64,000 bases of DNA from Lentisphaera profundi (lineage in GTDB: Bacteria > Verrucomicrobiota > Lentisphaeria > Lentisphaerales > Lentisphaeraceae): assembly GCF_028728065.1 (NCBI RefSeq), contig NZ_CP117811.1:372001-436000 (forward strand), given 5' to 3'. Positions 1 to 9,707 of this stretch are shown piece by piece. The notes beneath the pieces are model-generated. The model was not told the DNA's origin and did not search any database. It saw only the letters and a list, made by a program, of their open reading frames with translations. The position numbers and the translations under genes are program-made. How positions within the stretch are numbered: position 1 is the first letter of the stretch; each line of letters opens with the position of its first letter.

Positions 1-205
1 TAGTTATATGGGAATAAATATAAATGACTAATAAATCTGCTGTGATGGAGGGTGTCTGCTTAGCATTTTTGATTAAAACTTCACTGGCTTCATTTTGTTT
101 GAGATTAATAATTTTATCGTGGAATTTTGTAAAAATGACTTGCTCCTTCTCCGGTTGCCCAAATCCAAAAGAAACAAATATGAAATAAGCGACAATAATT
201 TTCAA
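1..205 (-). CDS. Secreted protein, N-terminal part (runs off the left edge)
   Basis: An open reading frame runs leftward from here to the window edge without a stop. It opens with a typical signal peptide (KIIVAYFIFVSFGFGQ) followed by a charged segment. I chose the TTG at 205-203 because a GGAG lies six bases before it. The in-frame ATG at 211-209 directly abuts that GGAG and so has no room for a ribosome site. About 68 codons are visible and show no recognisable family. It is divergent from the kinase at 478, with about 270 bases between them. Confidence 0.55.
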   Translation of the reverse strand, partial: MKIIVAYFIFVSFGFGQPEKEQVIFTKFHDKIINLKQNEASEVLIKNAKQTPSITADLLVIYIYSHIT

Positions 206-411
206 ATGCATCTCCAAGTTTAATTTAAACGTAATTATAGAATCCTAATGCACTACTCTTTTACCCGAAGGAGTTATTTGCAAATTTTTTAATGAATTTA
301 CGACATATCTGTCTAAATATATTGTGTTCTAAAATAGTCCGATAAAATATCATCTCATAGTTCACTTGTGGTTCAGATAGGGCTCACTTAAGGCATACTA
401 TGTTTTATTTA

Positions 412-440
412 TTGCTTGTCATACCTTCTGATAGTATGGT
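412..440 (+). promoter_or_regulatory. Candidate sigma-70 promoter for the kinase at 478
   Basis: TTGCTT (412-417) and TATGGT (435-440) are separated by 17 bases, 37 bases before the kinase start. The -10 half lies inside an imperfect palindrome, CATAC, nine bases, GTATG, which could be an operator. The rest of the 212-477 gap is AT-rich and I see nothing else in it. Confidence 0.35.
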
Positions 441-477
441 AATCCTCCTGACAGGATGATAAAACTAGGACGGTAGT

Positions 478-1989
478 ATGGAAACATTAAATATAGTAAG
501 TGAACTAAGCACGGTGGATGCTAAGATAGATTCAGGGGCACAGCTTCTAGGGTTAGAGTCAAGATATAAAATCATTCGACTACTGGCAAAGGGGGGGATG
601 GCTTATGTTTTTCTTGCAAAAGATCTGAAATGTCAAAGATATGTTGCATTGAAAATGATGCATCCTAAAAAAGGTATAGCAGAACTAGATAAGCAACGCT
701 TCATTGAAGAAGTACAGATCACCTCACAATTAGATCACCCATCAATTATCTCGATATATGATCTATGCCAAGGTAAGAATGGAGAGCCCTTTTATGCTAT
801 GAAATTGGTAAGAGGAGAAACGCTAGAAGAGATTTTAAAACAAGTAGCGGCCAATAATGAGAAATATATTTCTCAATACCCGCTTCGTGTACTCCTACAA
901 ATTTTCATTAAAATCTGTGATGCTATAACCTATGCAGCATCTAAATATATCGTACATCGTGATTTAAAACCTGATAATATAATGATTGGTCAATATGGTG
1001 AAGTCTACGTAATGGACTGGGGCATAGCCAAAGTATGCACTCCATGGGAGACCAAACAACTTTTGAGGAAGCAATCTATATATGATTTTGAAGATTCTTT
1101 TGTGAGAACTTTAAGAGAAATGTCGGATACACAATCAGAAGCTACCGCATACGGGCAGTTTTTAGGCACTCCAATGTACATGGCACCGGAGCAGATATGC
1201 GCTGATTTTGAAATAGATACGAGGGCAGATATATATGCCTTAGGAGTCATACTCTATCGGATAGTATATTTATCTAATCCATTTTCACAGAGCGCCATAA
1301 AAAATATATTTAAAGAGAAACTCAAAGGGGATCTTGATTTTAGCAAAAAAACAATATTTAACTCTGGCTGTAAAAGATCTTCAGAAATTCTCAATTCAGT
1401 TATTCGAAAAGCTATGGCAGTGAATCTTAGTGAACGTTATCAGAAGACCAGTGATTTAAAGGTTGATGTTGACTCGTGGTTACATGGTTATGCCACTGTA
1501 GCAGAAGACGCGAGTCAAATAAGGTTAATTAAGTTATTACTTAGCCGGCATAAGAATATAAGTCTCGTCTTATCTCTATTTTTCATTTCTTTGGGCTCAT
1601 TTTGTTATCAGGGTTATTTAAATGTTAATGATATAGTAATAGATAAAGATTTTCTAGAGCTAGAGCTCAACCACAAAAGTATGGAAAGTAAAAAAAGGCT
1701 TATAGCGAAGTTGAAACTGGAACAAGAGCTTAATGAGTATAGAAGGCATATTAGCGGTATTAAAGAACAACTCGCAACCTATAATATTGATGAAGCTAAT
1801 ATAAAAAAAGTTATCGAGCTTTCAGAGCAATTAGTTATATTAGACCCTTCCTCAAAAAATTATCAAAATTTAATTAGTCTTTATATTACTAACAAAAATT
1901 ATGAAAAAGCTAACGACAGTCTTGTTTATGCCTTAGCTTCGTATCCACAAGATAGTGAATTGGCAAATTTAATTAATAATATTAAATAA
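478..1989 (+). CDS. Membrane Ser/Thr protein kinase (PknB type)
   Basis: A 503-residue Hanks-type kinase. It has a glycine loop (AKGGMAYVF, about 38-46), the ATP lysine in VALK (Lys59), the catalytic HRDLKPDN (160-167), DWG in place of DFG (180-182) and APE (237-239). The activation segment is unusually long, about 50 residues. One membrane segment at about 355-380 is followed by a coiled coil and a short TPR-like region, presumably periplasmic. The start has an AGGACGG ribosome site. The catalytic core closely resembles that of the kinase at 61641, including the LLQIFxKICDAI stretch and DWG, so the two are paralogues. Kinase activity is likely because all catalytic residues are present. The substrate is unknown. 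Confidence 0.93.
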   Translation: METLNIVSELSTVDAKIDSGAQLLGLESRYKIIRLLAKGGMAYVFLAKDLKCQRYVALKMMHPKKGIAELDKQRFIEEVQITSQLDHPSIISIYDLCQGKNGEPFYAMKLVRGETLEEILKQVAANNEKYISQYPLRVLLQIFIKICDAITYAASKYIVHRDLKPDNIMIGQYGEVYVMDWGIAKVCTPWETKQLLRKQSIYDFEDSFVRTLREMSDTQSEATAYGQFLGTPMYMAPEQICADFEIDTRADIYALGVILYRIVYLSNPFSQSAIKNIFKEKLKGDLDFSKKTIFNSGCKRSSEILNSVIRKAMAVNLSERYQKTSDLKVDVDSWLHGYATVAEDASQIRLIKLLLSRHKNISLVLSLFFISLGSFCYQGYLNVNDIVIDKDFLELELNHKSMESKKRLIAKLKLEQELNEYRRHISGIKEQLATYNIDEANIKKVIELSEQLVILDPSSKNYQNLISLYITNKNYEKANDSLVYALASYPQDSELANLINNIK

Positions 1990-2013
1990 TCTACTTTGTT
2001 GAGATGATAGATA

Positions 2014-2967
2014 TTATACATCATTTAAGTGATGGCAAGCGACTTGGTGGTCATTGTTATGCTTTATGAGTTGGGGGCGTTCGTCACGGCAGATTTGGGT
2101 GACATGTGGGCAGCGACTCGCAAAGGGGCATCCTGAGAGGACTTCTGAAGGAGAGGGGATCTCGCTATTATCCATTTTGATTTGAGGGTTTTGACGCTCC
2201 CGCTTGGGGTCAGGAATGGGGTTGGAGGCATTGAGCTTTTGCGTGTAGGGATGCTTGGCGTGAAAGAAAACTTCATCGGCAGGGCCAATTTCCATGATTT
2301 GTCCTAAGTAGAGCACGGCAATGCGATCTGAGATGTGTCGGACCATGGAGAGGTCATGAGCAATAAACAGTAGCGTGAGGCCGAAGTCATTTTTTAAATC
2401 CTGAAGAAGTTGAATGACCTGGGCTTGAACGGAAACATCGAGAGCTGAAATGGGCTCGTCACAGATGACGAACTTGGGCTCGACAATGAGTGCACGTGCA
2501 ATGCCGATACGTTGACGCTGACCACCCGAAAATTCATGGGGAAAGCGCGAGGCATGATCAGGGTGCAAGCCGACTTTTAGTAGCCACTTCTGAACTTTTT
2601 CTTGGATGACTTTTTTAGATTCTTTACGCAGGCTGAGCCCTTCGCCAATAATTTCACCTACAGTCATACGGGGATTTAAAGAAGAATAGGGATCCTGGAA
2701 AATCATTTGCATTTCTTTTGAGAGTCGCAGGAAATCTTTTGCTGAATAGCTGTCAGGAAGAGTCGAATTATTATAAGTAATGGTTCCCGATGTTTTGCTG
2801 TGTAAGCCTGCTAAAACTTTTCCGAGGGTGGATTTTCCTGAGCCAGATTCTCCAACTAAGCCCAAAATTTCCTTTTCATGTATTTGCAGACTCACCTTAT
2901 CAAGAGCTTTGATATGATGATTTTTTCCTAAGTCAAAATGCTTTGAGACGTCTTTAATTTCGATCAT
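2014..2967 (-). CDS. oppF: Oligopeptide ABC transporter ATPase, OppF/DppF type
   Basis: A 317-residue ATP-binding subunit of a peptide importer. It has Walker A GESGSGKST, signature SGGQRQRIGIARAL and Walker B VICDEPISALD. The C-terminal oligopeptide-binding extension (CPFASRCPH...C) places it in the Opp/Dpp group, where it may hold an iron-sulfur cluster. A longer reading frame exists upstream, but the ATG at 2967 ([11 protein letters not shown]) is preferred. It overlaps the stop of the upstream ATPase gene as ATGA and has a GGAG about eight bases before it. It is the last gene of the oppABCDF operon, and faces the kinase at 478 tail to tail. Confidence 0.93.
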   Translation of the reverse strand: MIEIKDVSKHFDLGKNHHIKALDKVSLQIHEKEILGLVGESGSGKSTLGKVLAGLHSKTSGTITYNNSTLPDSYSAKDFLRLSKEMQMIFQDPYSSLNPRMTVGEIIGEGLSLRKESKKVIQEKVQKWLLKVGLHPDHASRFPHEFSGGQRQRIGIARALIVEPKFVICDEPISALDVSVQAQVIQLLQDLKNDFGLTLLFIAHDLSMVRHISDRIAVLYLGQIMEIGPADEVFFHAKHPYTQKLNASNPIPDPKRERQNPQIKMDNSEIPSPSEVLSGCPFASRCPHVTQICRDERPQLIKHNNDHQVACHHLNDV

Positions 2968-3974
2968 GTGCGATCTCCGCAAAAGAGTTGAGGCTGAGGG
3001 GGTGCTTGCGGGTGCTGGAGCCAACAGCGACTAAAATGCTTTTCTTCAGCTTCAAAGATTAGCGGGGCTTTATCTTTACAGACTTGGGAAGCCATGGGGC
3101 AACGGCTCACATAGGAACAGGCTTTTGGCGGAGAGAACAAATCTGGAGGGAGGCCATCAATGGGGATTAACTTTGATGATTTTCCTTCTTGTGAGTGGGG
3201 TAAGGCTTGTTTGAGTCCAAGGGTATAAGGATGTGCCGAGCGATAGAAGACATCATCTACCGAGCCTTGTTCGAGGATTTGTCCTGCATACATGACGGCA
3301 ACTTCATCAGCCATTCTGGCGACGACGCCGAGGTCGTGAGTTATCAGGATTAAAGACATCTCGTATTCTCTTTGTAAGTCTTTTAAGAGGGCGAGGATTT
3401 GGTCCTGTATGGTGACGTCTAGTGCCGTAGTCGGCTCATCAGCAATGAGTAATTGCGGTTTGCAGGCAACTGCTATGGCAATCATGACTCGTTGAAGCAT
3501 GCCACCAGAGAACTCGAAAGGGTATTGATTGAGGCGTTTTTTGGCGTCGGCAATGCGAGTGAGTTCGAGTAAGTGAAGGCTTTCTTTAAGTGCGTCTTTA
3601 CGGCTCATACCTTTGTGGATAATGAGTGACTCTGCGATTTGGGCTCCAATTTTTTTAGTGGGATTGAGAGAGCTCATCGGATCTTGGAAGATCATCGCGA
3701 TTTGCGAACCGCGCAATTTTCTCATCTCACGATCTTTAAGTTTTAAGAGATCTTGACCCATGAATTTAGCGGAACCCGAAGTGATACGACCAGGAGGCAT
3801 AGGTAAGAGCCCCATGATAGCTTGGAAACTAACCGATTTTCCGCAACCGGATTCTCCGACGACGGCTAAGGTTTTCCCTTTAGCAACGCTGATGTCCAAG
3901 CCTCGGACGGCATGAACAGTTCCGCCATAGGTATCGAATTCCACCTGGAGGTTATTGATTTCTAGTATGCTCAT
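2964..3974 (-). CDS. oppD: Oligopeptide ABC transporter ATPase, OppD/DppD type
   Basis: A 336-residue ATPase that pairs with OppF to power peptide uptake. Walker A is GESGCGKSV, the signature is [13 protein letters not shown] and Walker B is [12 protein letters not shown]. The cysteine-containing C-terminal extension ([14 protein letters not shown]) matches the OppD family, as does the length. The start codon overlaps the oppC stop by four bases (ATGA) and the stop overlaps oppF, so the three genes are translationally coupled. Whether the substrate is oligopeptides, dipeptides or muropeptides cannot be told from the ATPase. Confidence 0.93.
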   Translation of the reverse strand: MSILEINNLQVEFDTYGGTVHAVRGLDISVAKGKTLAVVGESGCGKSVSFQAIMGLLPMPPGRITSGSAKFMGQDLLKLKDREMRKLRGSQIAMIFQDPMSSLNPTKKIGAQIAESLIIHKGMSRKDALKESLHLLELTRIADAKKRLNQYPFEFSGGMLQRVMIAIAVACKPQLLIADEPTTALDVTIQDQILALLKDLQREYEMSLILITHDLGVVARMADEVAVMYAGQILEQGSVDDVFYRSAHPYTLGLKQALPHSQEGKSSKLIPIDGLPPDLFSPPKACSYVSRCPMASQVCKDKAPLIFEAEEKHFSRCWLQHPQAPPQPQLFCGDRT

Positions 3975-5359
3975 TCTTTGGACCTCATTTTTGCATCGAG
4001 CGCATCGCGTAGGCCATCGCCGAGCACATTGAAGGCGAGTACGGTTATGCTAATGAAAATCGAGGGGACGATCAGTAAATACGGGTAAGTAATCATGAGT
4101 TTCACACCTTCGTTGCACATGGCGCCCCATGAAGTATCGGGAAGTACGACTCCCATGCCGATGAATGATAAAAAGGCTTCGGTGAAAATACAGGAAGGGA
4201 TGGCAAAACTTAAGCTAACTAAGATGACGCCTAAGGTATTGGGCAAAAGATGACGGATGATAATGTAGAGCGGGCTACCGCCTAAGAGTCGAGCCGCTTG
4301 TATATAGGGTTCTTCTCGGAGTTGGAGCACTTGGCCTCGAATGAGTCGAGCACTTCCGGGCCAGGATAAGAGGATGAGTGAAAATAAAATAATGTTGATG
4401 GAGTTCTCCGAAGCATTGCCTGCTGCGACTTTGAAAAGAATCATAAAAAGTAAGAAGGGCAGGGCAATGACGAAATCAGTAAAGCGCATGATGAGGCTAT
4501 CAATTTTGCCTCCGAGGTAACCTGAAATACCTCCGATGAGAATTCCCAGGATGATATAAATAAAGGGCGCAATAATCCCGATATACAGCGAGACTTGACC
4601 ACCTTTCATAATCCGAGCCAAGAGATCTCGTCCGAGGCTGTCAGTTCCTAGCGGGTGAGCACTGAGCATAACGTGGTCGCCGACTTTAACGTCGTGCCCA
4701 TGTCTTTTGGCTTCCGAAAGGCTAAAGGCTTGCTCAACGTTCACTTGATAAGTGGAGTAGAGATCGCTTTCTTGGCCATTTTGATCAAGAGCAACAACTG
4801 AGTAATAATAGTCAATGAGCTCAAGTTTGAGTGCGTCGCGGTATTCGAGTCCTCTGACTTCGGCAAGGGGTACGCCTAGGGTAGCGCGATTGAGAGGAGG
4901 GTATTCATTGCGAAAAACTTTAAATGAGTGGGCGCCTCGCAAGGCCTGCCAAGAAATATGTATTTGTACGGTGCTAGCCAGCCCGACTGTTTTGAGTTCT
5001 TTCACGGCTTCGCTAAGTTCGCCTGGGTGCGGTATAAAGGTGGGACGATCCGAATTGTCGGGATCGGCAATGACTTGCGCGGATCTACCTTGAAAGCTCC
5101 ACGAAGGTGATTGGAGGGCTTCGTTAAGCTGTTGCAGGTTAGGATCAACTCGCCAAATAAAAGGCCCCAGTATACAGAGTGCCAGCATTAGCATTAAACT
5201 TAGAGCCGCAAGCATGGCGCGTTTATTTTTACAGAAACGACGCATAGCATCTTGCCAATAGGATTGCGAAGGGCGCATTTTTTCTTCATTAACGGCACTT
5301 TTTGGGAGAGGTGTAAAATCCAGTTCTTCAATTTTCGGAATGTTTTTTGTGGCTTTCAT
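3971..5359 (-). CDS. oppC: Oligopeptide ABC transporter permease OppC with inserted FnIII-like domain
   Basis: A 462-residue inner-membrane permease. A first membrane helix (about 50-70, AMLAALSLMLMLALCILGPF) is followed by a large outside loop and then the five-helix permease core. The core contains the usual EAA loop (EEPYIQAARLLGGSPLYII, about 345-365). OppC proteins are typically near 300 residues. The extra stretch sits in the loop after helix 1, and at about residues 140-215 reads like a fibronectin type III domain: ISWQALRGAHSFKVFRNE early and YYYSVVALDQNGQESD late. The function of the insert is unknown; it could contact the binding protein or a surface polymer. The start overlaps no gene; the oppB stop is four bases upstream. 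Confidence 0.92.
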   Translation of the reverse strand: MKATKNIPKIEELDFTPLPKSAVNEEKMRPSQSYWQDAMRRFCKNKRAMLAALSLMLMLALCILGPFIWRVDPNLQQLNEALQSPSWSFQGRSAQVIADPDNSDRPTFIPHPGELSEAVKELKTVGLASTVQIHISWQALRGAHSFKVFRNEYPPLNRATLGVPLAEVRGLEYRDALKLELIDYYYSVVALDQNGQESDLYSTYQVNVEQAFSLSEAKRHGHDVKVGDHVMLSAHPLGTDSLGRDLLARIMKGGQVSLYIGIIAPFIYIILGILIGGISGYLGGKIDSLIMRFTDFVIALPFLLFMILFKVAAGNASENSINIILFSLILLSWPGSARLIRGQVLQLREEPYIQAARLLGGSPLYIIIRHLLPNTLGVILVSLSFAIPSCIFTEAFLSFIGMGVVLPDTSWGAMCNEGVKLMITYPYLLIVPSIFISITVLAFNVLGDGLRDALDAKMRSKE

Positions 5360-5362
5360 AGC

Positions 5363-6298
5363 TTACTTCTCGACTTGAATTCGAGGATCAATGAAACCGT
5401 AAAGGATATCTACGGCAAGTACCGTGATGACTAAAAAACTACCGTAGAAAACGGTGGTGCCCATGATGACGGTGTAATCATTTTGTTGAACGGCCTGAAC
5501 AAAAAATTTACCCAATCCTGGAATGGTGAAGATCGTTTCAATGACAAAACTCCCGGTAGTAATAGAAGCAATCGCGGGGCCAATGATGGTTATAACTGGC
5601 AAGACAGCATTTCGCAATTCGTGATTGAAGAATATTTGTCTAGGACTTAAGCCTTTGGCGCGTGCGGTACGGATGTAATCTGAATGAATGACTTCGAGTA
5701 AAGATGAGCGCATAATTCGAGTTAAGAAAGCCATAGTGCCTAAGCCTAGGATCATGGCGGGTATTATTTGGGAGATAAAAGATTCAGTTCCCCGATAGGG
5801 TAAGTTCCAGCCCGTGGCCGCATTGAGTTTGACGATGAGCATCTGGGCGCCACTCGCAAAAACAAAGGAAGGGACAGAAATAAAGAGAATAACGAGCATC
5901 ATACTCGTGTAATCGGGGAGTCGGTTGCGGTATTTTGCGGCAATAGCACCCCACATGATGGCGCCTGAACTGGCGAAGAAAATGGCCAAAAGGCCTAGCT
6001 TAGCAGAGACGGGAAAATGGTCCGTAATAATATCGTTGACTTTACGATTGCGATTAGTATAGGAAAAACCGAGGTCGGTGTCGATAAAAGTTTTTTTGAG
6101 AAAGATAAAATATTGAGTGATAATTGGTTTATCAATCCCGTATTCAGCTTCGAGTGCTTTACGAGTTTCGGGAGTGATGGCTTTTTCGCTACTCAGGGGA
6201 TCGCCAGGGACCATGTGCATGGCAAAGAAAGTAGTGGTGGTGATAAAGAGTATAGTTATCACTCCATGCCAAAGACGTTTGAGAATGTATTTCTTCAC
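5363..6298 (-). CDS. oppB: Oligopeptide ABC transporter permease OppB
   Basis: A 311-residue permease with an N-terminal helix (MKKYILKRLWHGVITILFI) and the OppB hallmark GDPLSSEKAI soon after. The five-helix core has the EAA loop VIHSDYIRTARAKGLSPRQI. Length and layout are standard for OppB/DppB. The start is GTG, overlapping the oppA stop (GTGA at 6298-6295), so translation is coupled to oppA. With OppC it forms the membrane channel. Confidence 0.93.
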   Translation of the reverse strand: MKKYILKRLWHGVITILFITTTTFFAMHMVPGDPLSSEKAITPETRKALEAEYGIDKPIITQYFIFLKKTFIDTDLGFSYTNRNRKVNDIITDHFPVSAKLGLLAIFFASSGAIMWGAIAAKYRNRLPDYTSMMLVILFISVPSFVFASGAQMLIVKLNAATGWNLPYRGTESFISQIIPAMILGLGTMAFLTRIMRSSLLEVIHSDYIRTARAKGLSPRQIFFNHELRNAVLPVITIIGPAIASITTGSFVIETIFTIPGLGKFFVQAVQQNDYTVIMGTTVFYGSFLVITVLAVDILYGFIDPRIQVEK

Positions 6299-7893
6299 TG
6301 ATCAATTCTCGCATAAATGAAATTGGGATCGCCGCCAGAAATCACACGTAGAACATTTTTTAAGCGGGGGTCACTTATGTAGACACTGCCACGCTCAACT
6401 AAAGGATGGATGGGGACTTCTTCGAGGAGGATTTGGTGCATTTTGAGAAAGTTGAGACTTCTAAGTTTGGGGTCGATAGATTCGTTGGCCTCACGAACTA
6501 ATTGGTCGTATGCTTCGTTTTTAAATCGTCCGCGATTATTGTTGTTCCAGCTAGTAAAGAGGTCACCAAAAGTCATAGGGTCGTAGTAGTCAGGTCCCCA
6601 GCCTCCACCAACAAGGTCAAAATCCCCGCGGTTTGATTTTTCGATACGCAATTTGAAGGTCTGTATATCAATGGCTAGGTCAATATCGAGCCTATGTTTG
6701 AGTTGGAATTGGATATATTCGGCAGTTTTGATGGATCCAGGGGAATCGGTGACGAGATAAGTGAGTTTGATCTTTTCGAGTTTGAGTTCTTGACGAGCTT
6801 GCTGAATTAAAGCTTTAGCTTTTTCGTAGTTGGTTTCTTGAGGGATGAAATTGTGTTCGCGGTAAAGTTCTTGCTCTGCTCCCGGTAACCAAGAGGGGAA
6901 TAAGCTTTGAGCCGGGAAATTTCCAGGGATACCAATGACTTTATTAACGAGGTCACTTGAGCTAGTGACTAAAGCAATGGCTTGGCGAAGTTTTTTGTTG
7001 GTAGTGAGTCGTCCAGGGCGTTGATTAAACTCTATGTAAGTCACATATCCCGAATTGTGAGCTTTAATAGGGATGTGATTTTTCAAAGCACTTTTTATAT
7101 TATCGGCATCTAAAGAAGCCATGCAAAGATCACTTGATAAGAACATGTTTAAAACTGTTCTTGGTTGATCAATGATGGGCATCTTAATTTCGTTTAACCA
7201 AATATTATCTTTGTTCCAGTAATGGATGTTTTTACTGAGCTCGATTTGAGTTTCTTTGGTCCAGCGACTGATGGTGAAGGGGCCATTATAAAGGATTTTG
7301 TCGGCATCTGAGGCATATTCTCGTCCGGGAAATTGCTCGTGAAAACTTTGTTTCATAGGCATGAAGGTCACGAAAGTGGTGAGCGTAGGGAAATAGGCAC
7401 ATGGGTAAGCGAAGTCAATGCTTAGGGTGTAATCATCGAGTGCTTTGATTCCTAGCTTATCTGGAGATAATTCGCCTTTGGCAATAGCGCTTGCGTTTTT
7501 TATGGGCGCCATGATAAAATTATATTCATTTTTGGGAGAGCTGGCGATTTGCCATGCGTAAACAAAGTCATGTGCGGTCACCGCACTTCCATCCGACCAT
7601 TTGGCATTTTTTCTAATTTTAAATAGGGCGGAATCTTTTTTAATTTCCCAAGAATCAGCGACTCCACCGACGAGTTTTTTATTCTCATCCATGCGCATCA
7701 GTCCTTCGAAAACATGAGCTTGCACGGTGAAAGCTACAGATGAAACGGGGCCAATACTACTGAGTGTGGGGGGTTCTTGGGAGAGGGAGTAGGAGATACT
7801 TCGTTTTTCAAAGTCCACGCCCTGACCTTGTTGATCACATGAGCAAAGACATATTGCGAAAGCCGCAAAAAGTAGCTGAGGAAAAAATGACAA
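6295..7893 (-). CDS. oppA: Peptide-binding lipoprotein OppA (SBP family 5)
   Basis: A 532-residue extracytoplasmic solute-binding protein. It has a lipoprotein signal with lipobox LCSC (Cys about 19) and the family-5 sequence SDGSAVTAHDFVYAWQ. First in the operon, it delivers peptides to the OppBC channel. The start is TTG at 7893 with GGAG about eight bases upstream; no suitable ATG lies before the signal peptide. The 223 bases between this gene and the zinc-ribbon gene at 8117 should hold both divergent promoters. Confidence 0.93.
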   Translation of the reverse strand: MSFFPQLLFAAFAICLCSCDQQGQGVDFEKRSISYSLSQEPPTLSSIGPVSSVAFTVQAHVFEGLMRMDENKKLVGGVADSWEIKKDSALFKIRKNAKWSDGSAVTAHDFVYAWQIASSPKNEYNFIMAPIKNASAIAKGELSPDKLGIKALDDYTLSIDFAYPCAYFPTLTTFVTFMPMKQSFHEQFPGREYASDADKILYNGPFTISRWTKETQIELSKNIHYWNKDNIWLNEIKMPIIDQPRTVLNMFLSSDLCMASLDADNIKSALKNHIPIKAHNSGYVTYIEFNQRPGRLTTNKKLRQAIALVTSSSDLVNKVIGIPGNFPAQSLFPSWLPGAEQELYREHNFIPQETNYEKAKALIQQARQELKLEKIKLTYLVTDSPGSIKTAEYIQFQLKHRLDIDLAIDIQTFKLRIEKSNRGDFDLVGGGWGPDYYDPMTFGDLFTSWNNNNRGRFKNEAYDQLVREANESIDPKLRSLNFLKMHQILLEEVPIHPLVERGSVYISDPRLKNVLRVISGGDPNFIYARIDQ

Positions 7894-8116
7894 ATTGAGA
7901 ACTCCGAATTGATCCTTTTATTTTAACGGACTAGAGCCTGTATGCAAGCTTATTTATCCTCTTGGACAAGGAATTAATCGGCTTAATGATTGAGGATTAA
8001 ATATTGTGAAGAAATCTGTTTCTTATAAAGTGTAAAGCTAAATGGATGTAATCTCTTGATATAACTTGTAGATAGGTAAAAAAGTCTCTATTTTGAAGAC
8101 TTAATGAGGAGTGATA

Positions 8117-8770
8117 ATGTATAAGTGTCCAGAGTGTAGTGCCCAAGTATCAATTGATGATGTAAATGTGAGTACTGATATTGCCTTGTGTCGAAGTTGT
8201 GGCAAGACTTGTTCATTTGCAGACATAAGTGGTCAAGCTGAGGTGCCAGATTTTAATGAATTGAAAATGCCTAAGCATATTAGGATCGAACCAGATTTTG
8301 GTGATGGCAAGAGTATCGTTTATAAAAAAATGAGTCCTATAGTCTTATTTTTGATTCCCTTTACTGCCGCATGGGGAGGTTTCTCTATGTGGGGCATTTA
8401 CGGCCGCCAAATTATGAAGGGAGAATTTGATTTAACGCAGTCCCTTTTTGGTTTACCCTTTTTGTTCGGAACAATCGTACTGACTTCAGTTTGTCTCTTT
8501 GCTCTATTCGGTAAATGGCTCGTGACTTTAAATAATGGTAGAGGAACGGTGTTTGTAGGCTTGGGACCATTGGGCTGGAAACGAAAGTTTCTCTATCAGA
8601 AAAACACGAGAGTAACAGTGGATTACTCGGGTATTAGGCAGAATAACAGGCCAATGAAATGTATTCATATCCAAGGTGGATCAAAGGAAATGAAATTTGG
8701 TTCTGGTATGAAAGAAGAGTCGCTAGAGTATATCGCCTCATTCATAGCGAATGAAGTTACTAAATCTTAA
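8117..8770 (+). CDS. Zinc-ribbon protein with two membrane segments
   Basis: A 217-residue protein of unknown function. The N-terminus has a two-CxxC zinc ribbon (CPEC and CRSC, about 3-33). Two hydrophobic segments at about 75-100 and 110-138 follow, then a basic, soluble C-terminal region that resembles a PH-like or bacterial membrane-associated fold (tentative). I start it at the ATG at 8117 because GAGG lies seven bases before it; a GTG two codons upstream overlaps that ribosome site. It is followed after 14 bases by the hydrolase at 8785 and probably shares its transcript. Confidence 0.75.
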   Translation: MYKCPECSAQVSIDDVNVSTDIALCRSCGKTCSFADISGQAEVPDFNELKMPKHIRIEPDFGDGKSIVYKKMSPIVLFLIPFTAAWGGFSMWGIYGRQIMKGEFDLTQSLFGLPFLFGTIVLTSVCLFALFGKWLVTLNNGRGTVFVGLGPLGWKRKFLYQKNTRVTVDYSGIRQNNRPMKCIHIQGGSKEMKFGSGMKEESLEYIASFIANEVTKS

Positions 8771-8784
8771 AGAGGGATAGATTT

Positions 8785-9582
8785 ATGGGTAAATACGATA
8801 AGATAGATTTATGGGGCGATGTATATCCGGACTTGCCAAAGCGAGTGACGCTCACACCTTTTGCTTTAGAGAGTGGCGAAGACTTTGCGGCTGTATTAGT
8901 TTTACCTGGTGGCTCCTATAGTTTTTGCTCTGAACAAGAAGGCGACCCTGTCGCTTCATGGTTAAATAGCATGGGGATAAGTGCCTTTGTGTTGGATTAT
9001 TCAGTGGCGCCAAGTCGTTATCCTCAGCCATTGAATGATGCGCGCCGTGCAATGCAATACATTCGTGCCCATGCCAAAGAGTTTAATATTGACCCAAAAA
9101 GAGTGGGCGTTATCGGTTTTTCCGCAGGAGGTCATTTGGCGGCGAGTTTATCTAATTTATGGGCTGAAAAAAATACTGATCTCAATGATGCTTTAGAGGC
9201 GATAGATGCTCGGCCGGACTTATGTATCTTGTCTTATCCGGTGATTTCTTGGGGTGAATTTGCACACTTGGGCTCACGTGAAAATCTTTTGGGTGAGAAG
9301 CCTGATGCTGATCTCGTTTACAAAACTTCGCTCGAAAATGCGGTGAGCGCAAAAACACCAGCAAGCTTTTTATGGCATACGGCAGAAGATGAGGCGGTGC
9401 CAGTGGAGAATTCCTATTTATACGCAATGGCTTTGCAGAAAGCTAAAGTGGCTCATGAGCTACATGTCTACCCCGATGGCGCTCATGGAGTGGGTTTGGG
9501 GACCATCGATTATCGCAGAGATGCTCATTATGCCCAGTGGCGTCAATCCTGTGAGAAGTGGCTTTTGAAGATGGGTTTTTAG
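8785..9582 (+). CDS. Alpha/beta hydrolase, BD-FAE / acetyl-esterase-like
   Basis: A 265-residue serine hydrolase without a signal peptide. The oxyanion loop is PGGSYSF, the nucleophile elbow is GFSAGG (Ser about 112), an acid lies in EDEAVP and the catalytic His is in DGAHGVG. This arrangement fits the acetyl-xylan-esterase-like and BD-FAE families, which deacetylate or de-esterify sugars. It is likely cytoplasmic and could act on imported sugar esters. The ribosome site is GAGGG. The substrate cannot be told from sequence. Confidence 0.85.
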   Translation: MGKYDKIDLWGDVYPDLPKRVTLTPFALESGEDFAAVLVLPGGSYSFCSEQEGDPVASWLNSMGISAFVLDYSVAPSRYPQPLNDARRAMQYIRAHAKEFNIDPKRVGVIGFSAGGHLAASLSNLWAEKNTDLNDALEAIDARPDLCILSYPVISWGEFAHLGSRENLLGEKPDADLVYKTSLENAVSAKTPASFLWHTAEDEAVPVENSYLYAMALQKAKVAHELHVYPDGAHGVGLGTIDYRRDAHYAQWRQSCEKWLLKMGF

Positions 9583-9707
9583 TTAAAATACTCGTTTTTC
9601 GGAAGTGATTAAAAGTTTAGTCACAAAAAAGTATCAAAGAGCTGTAAGGATTTGTCTAAAATTTAGAAGTGTTTACAGATCATAAAAATTAAAGAGGATA
9701 GAATAAA

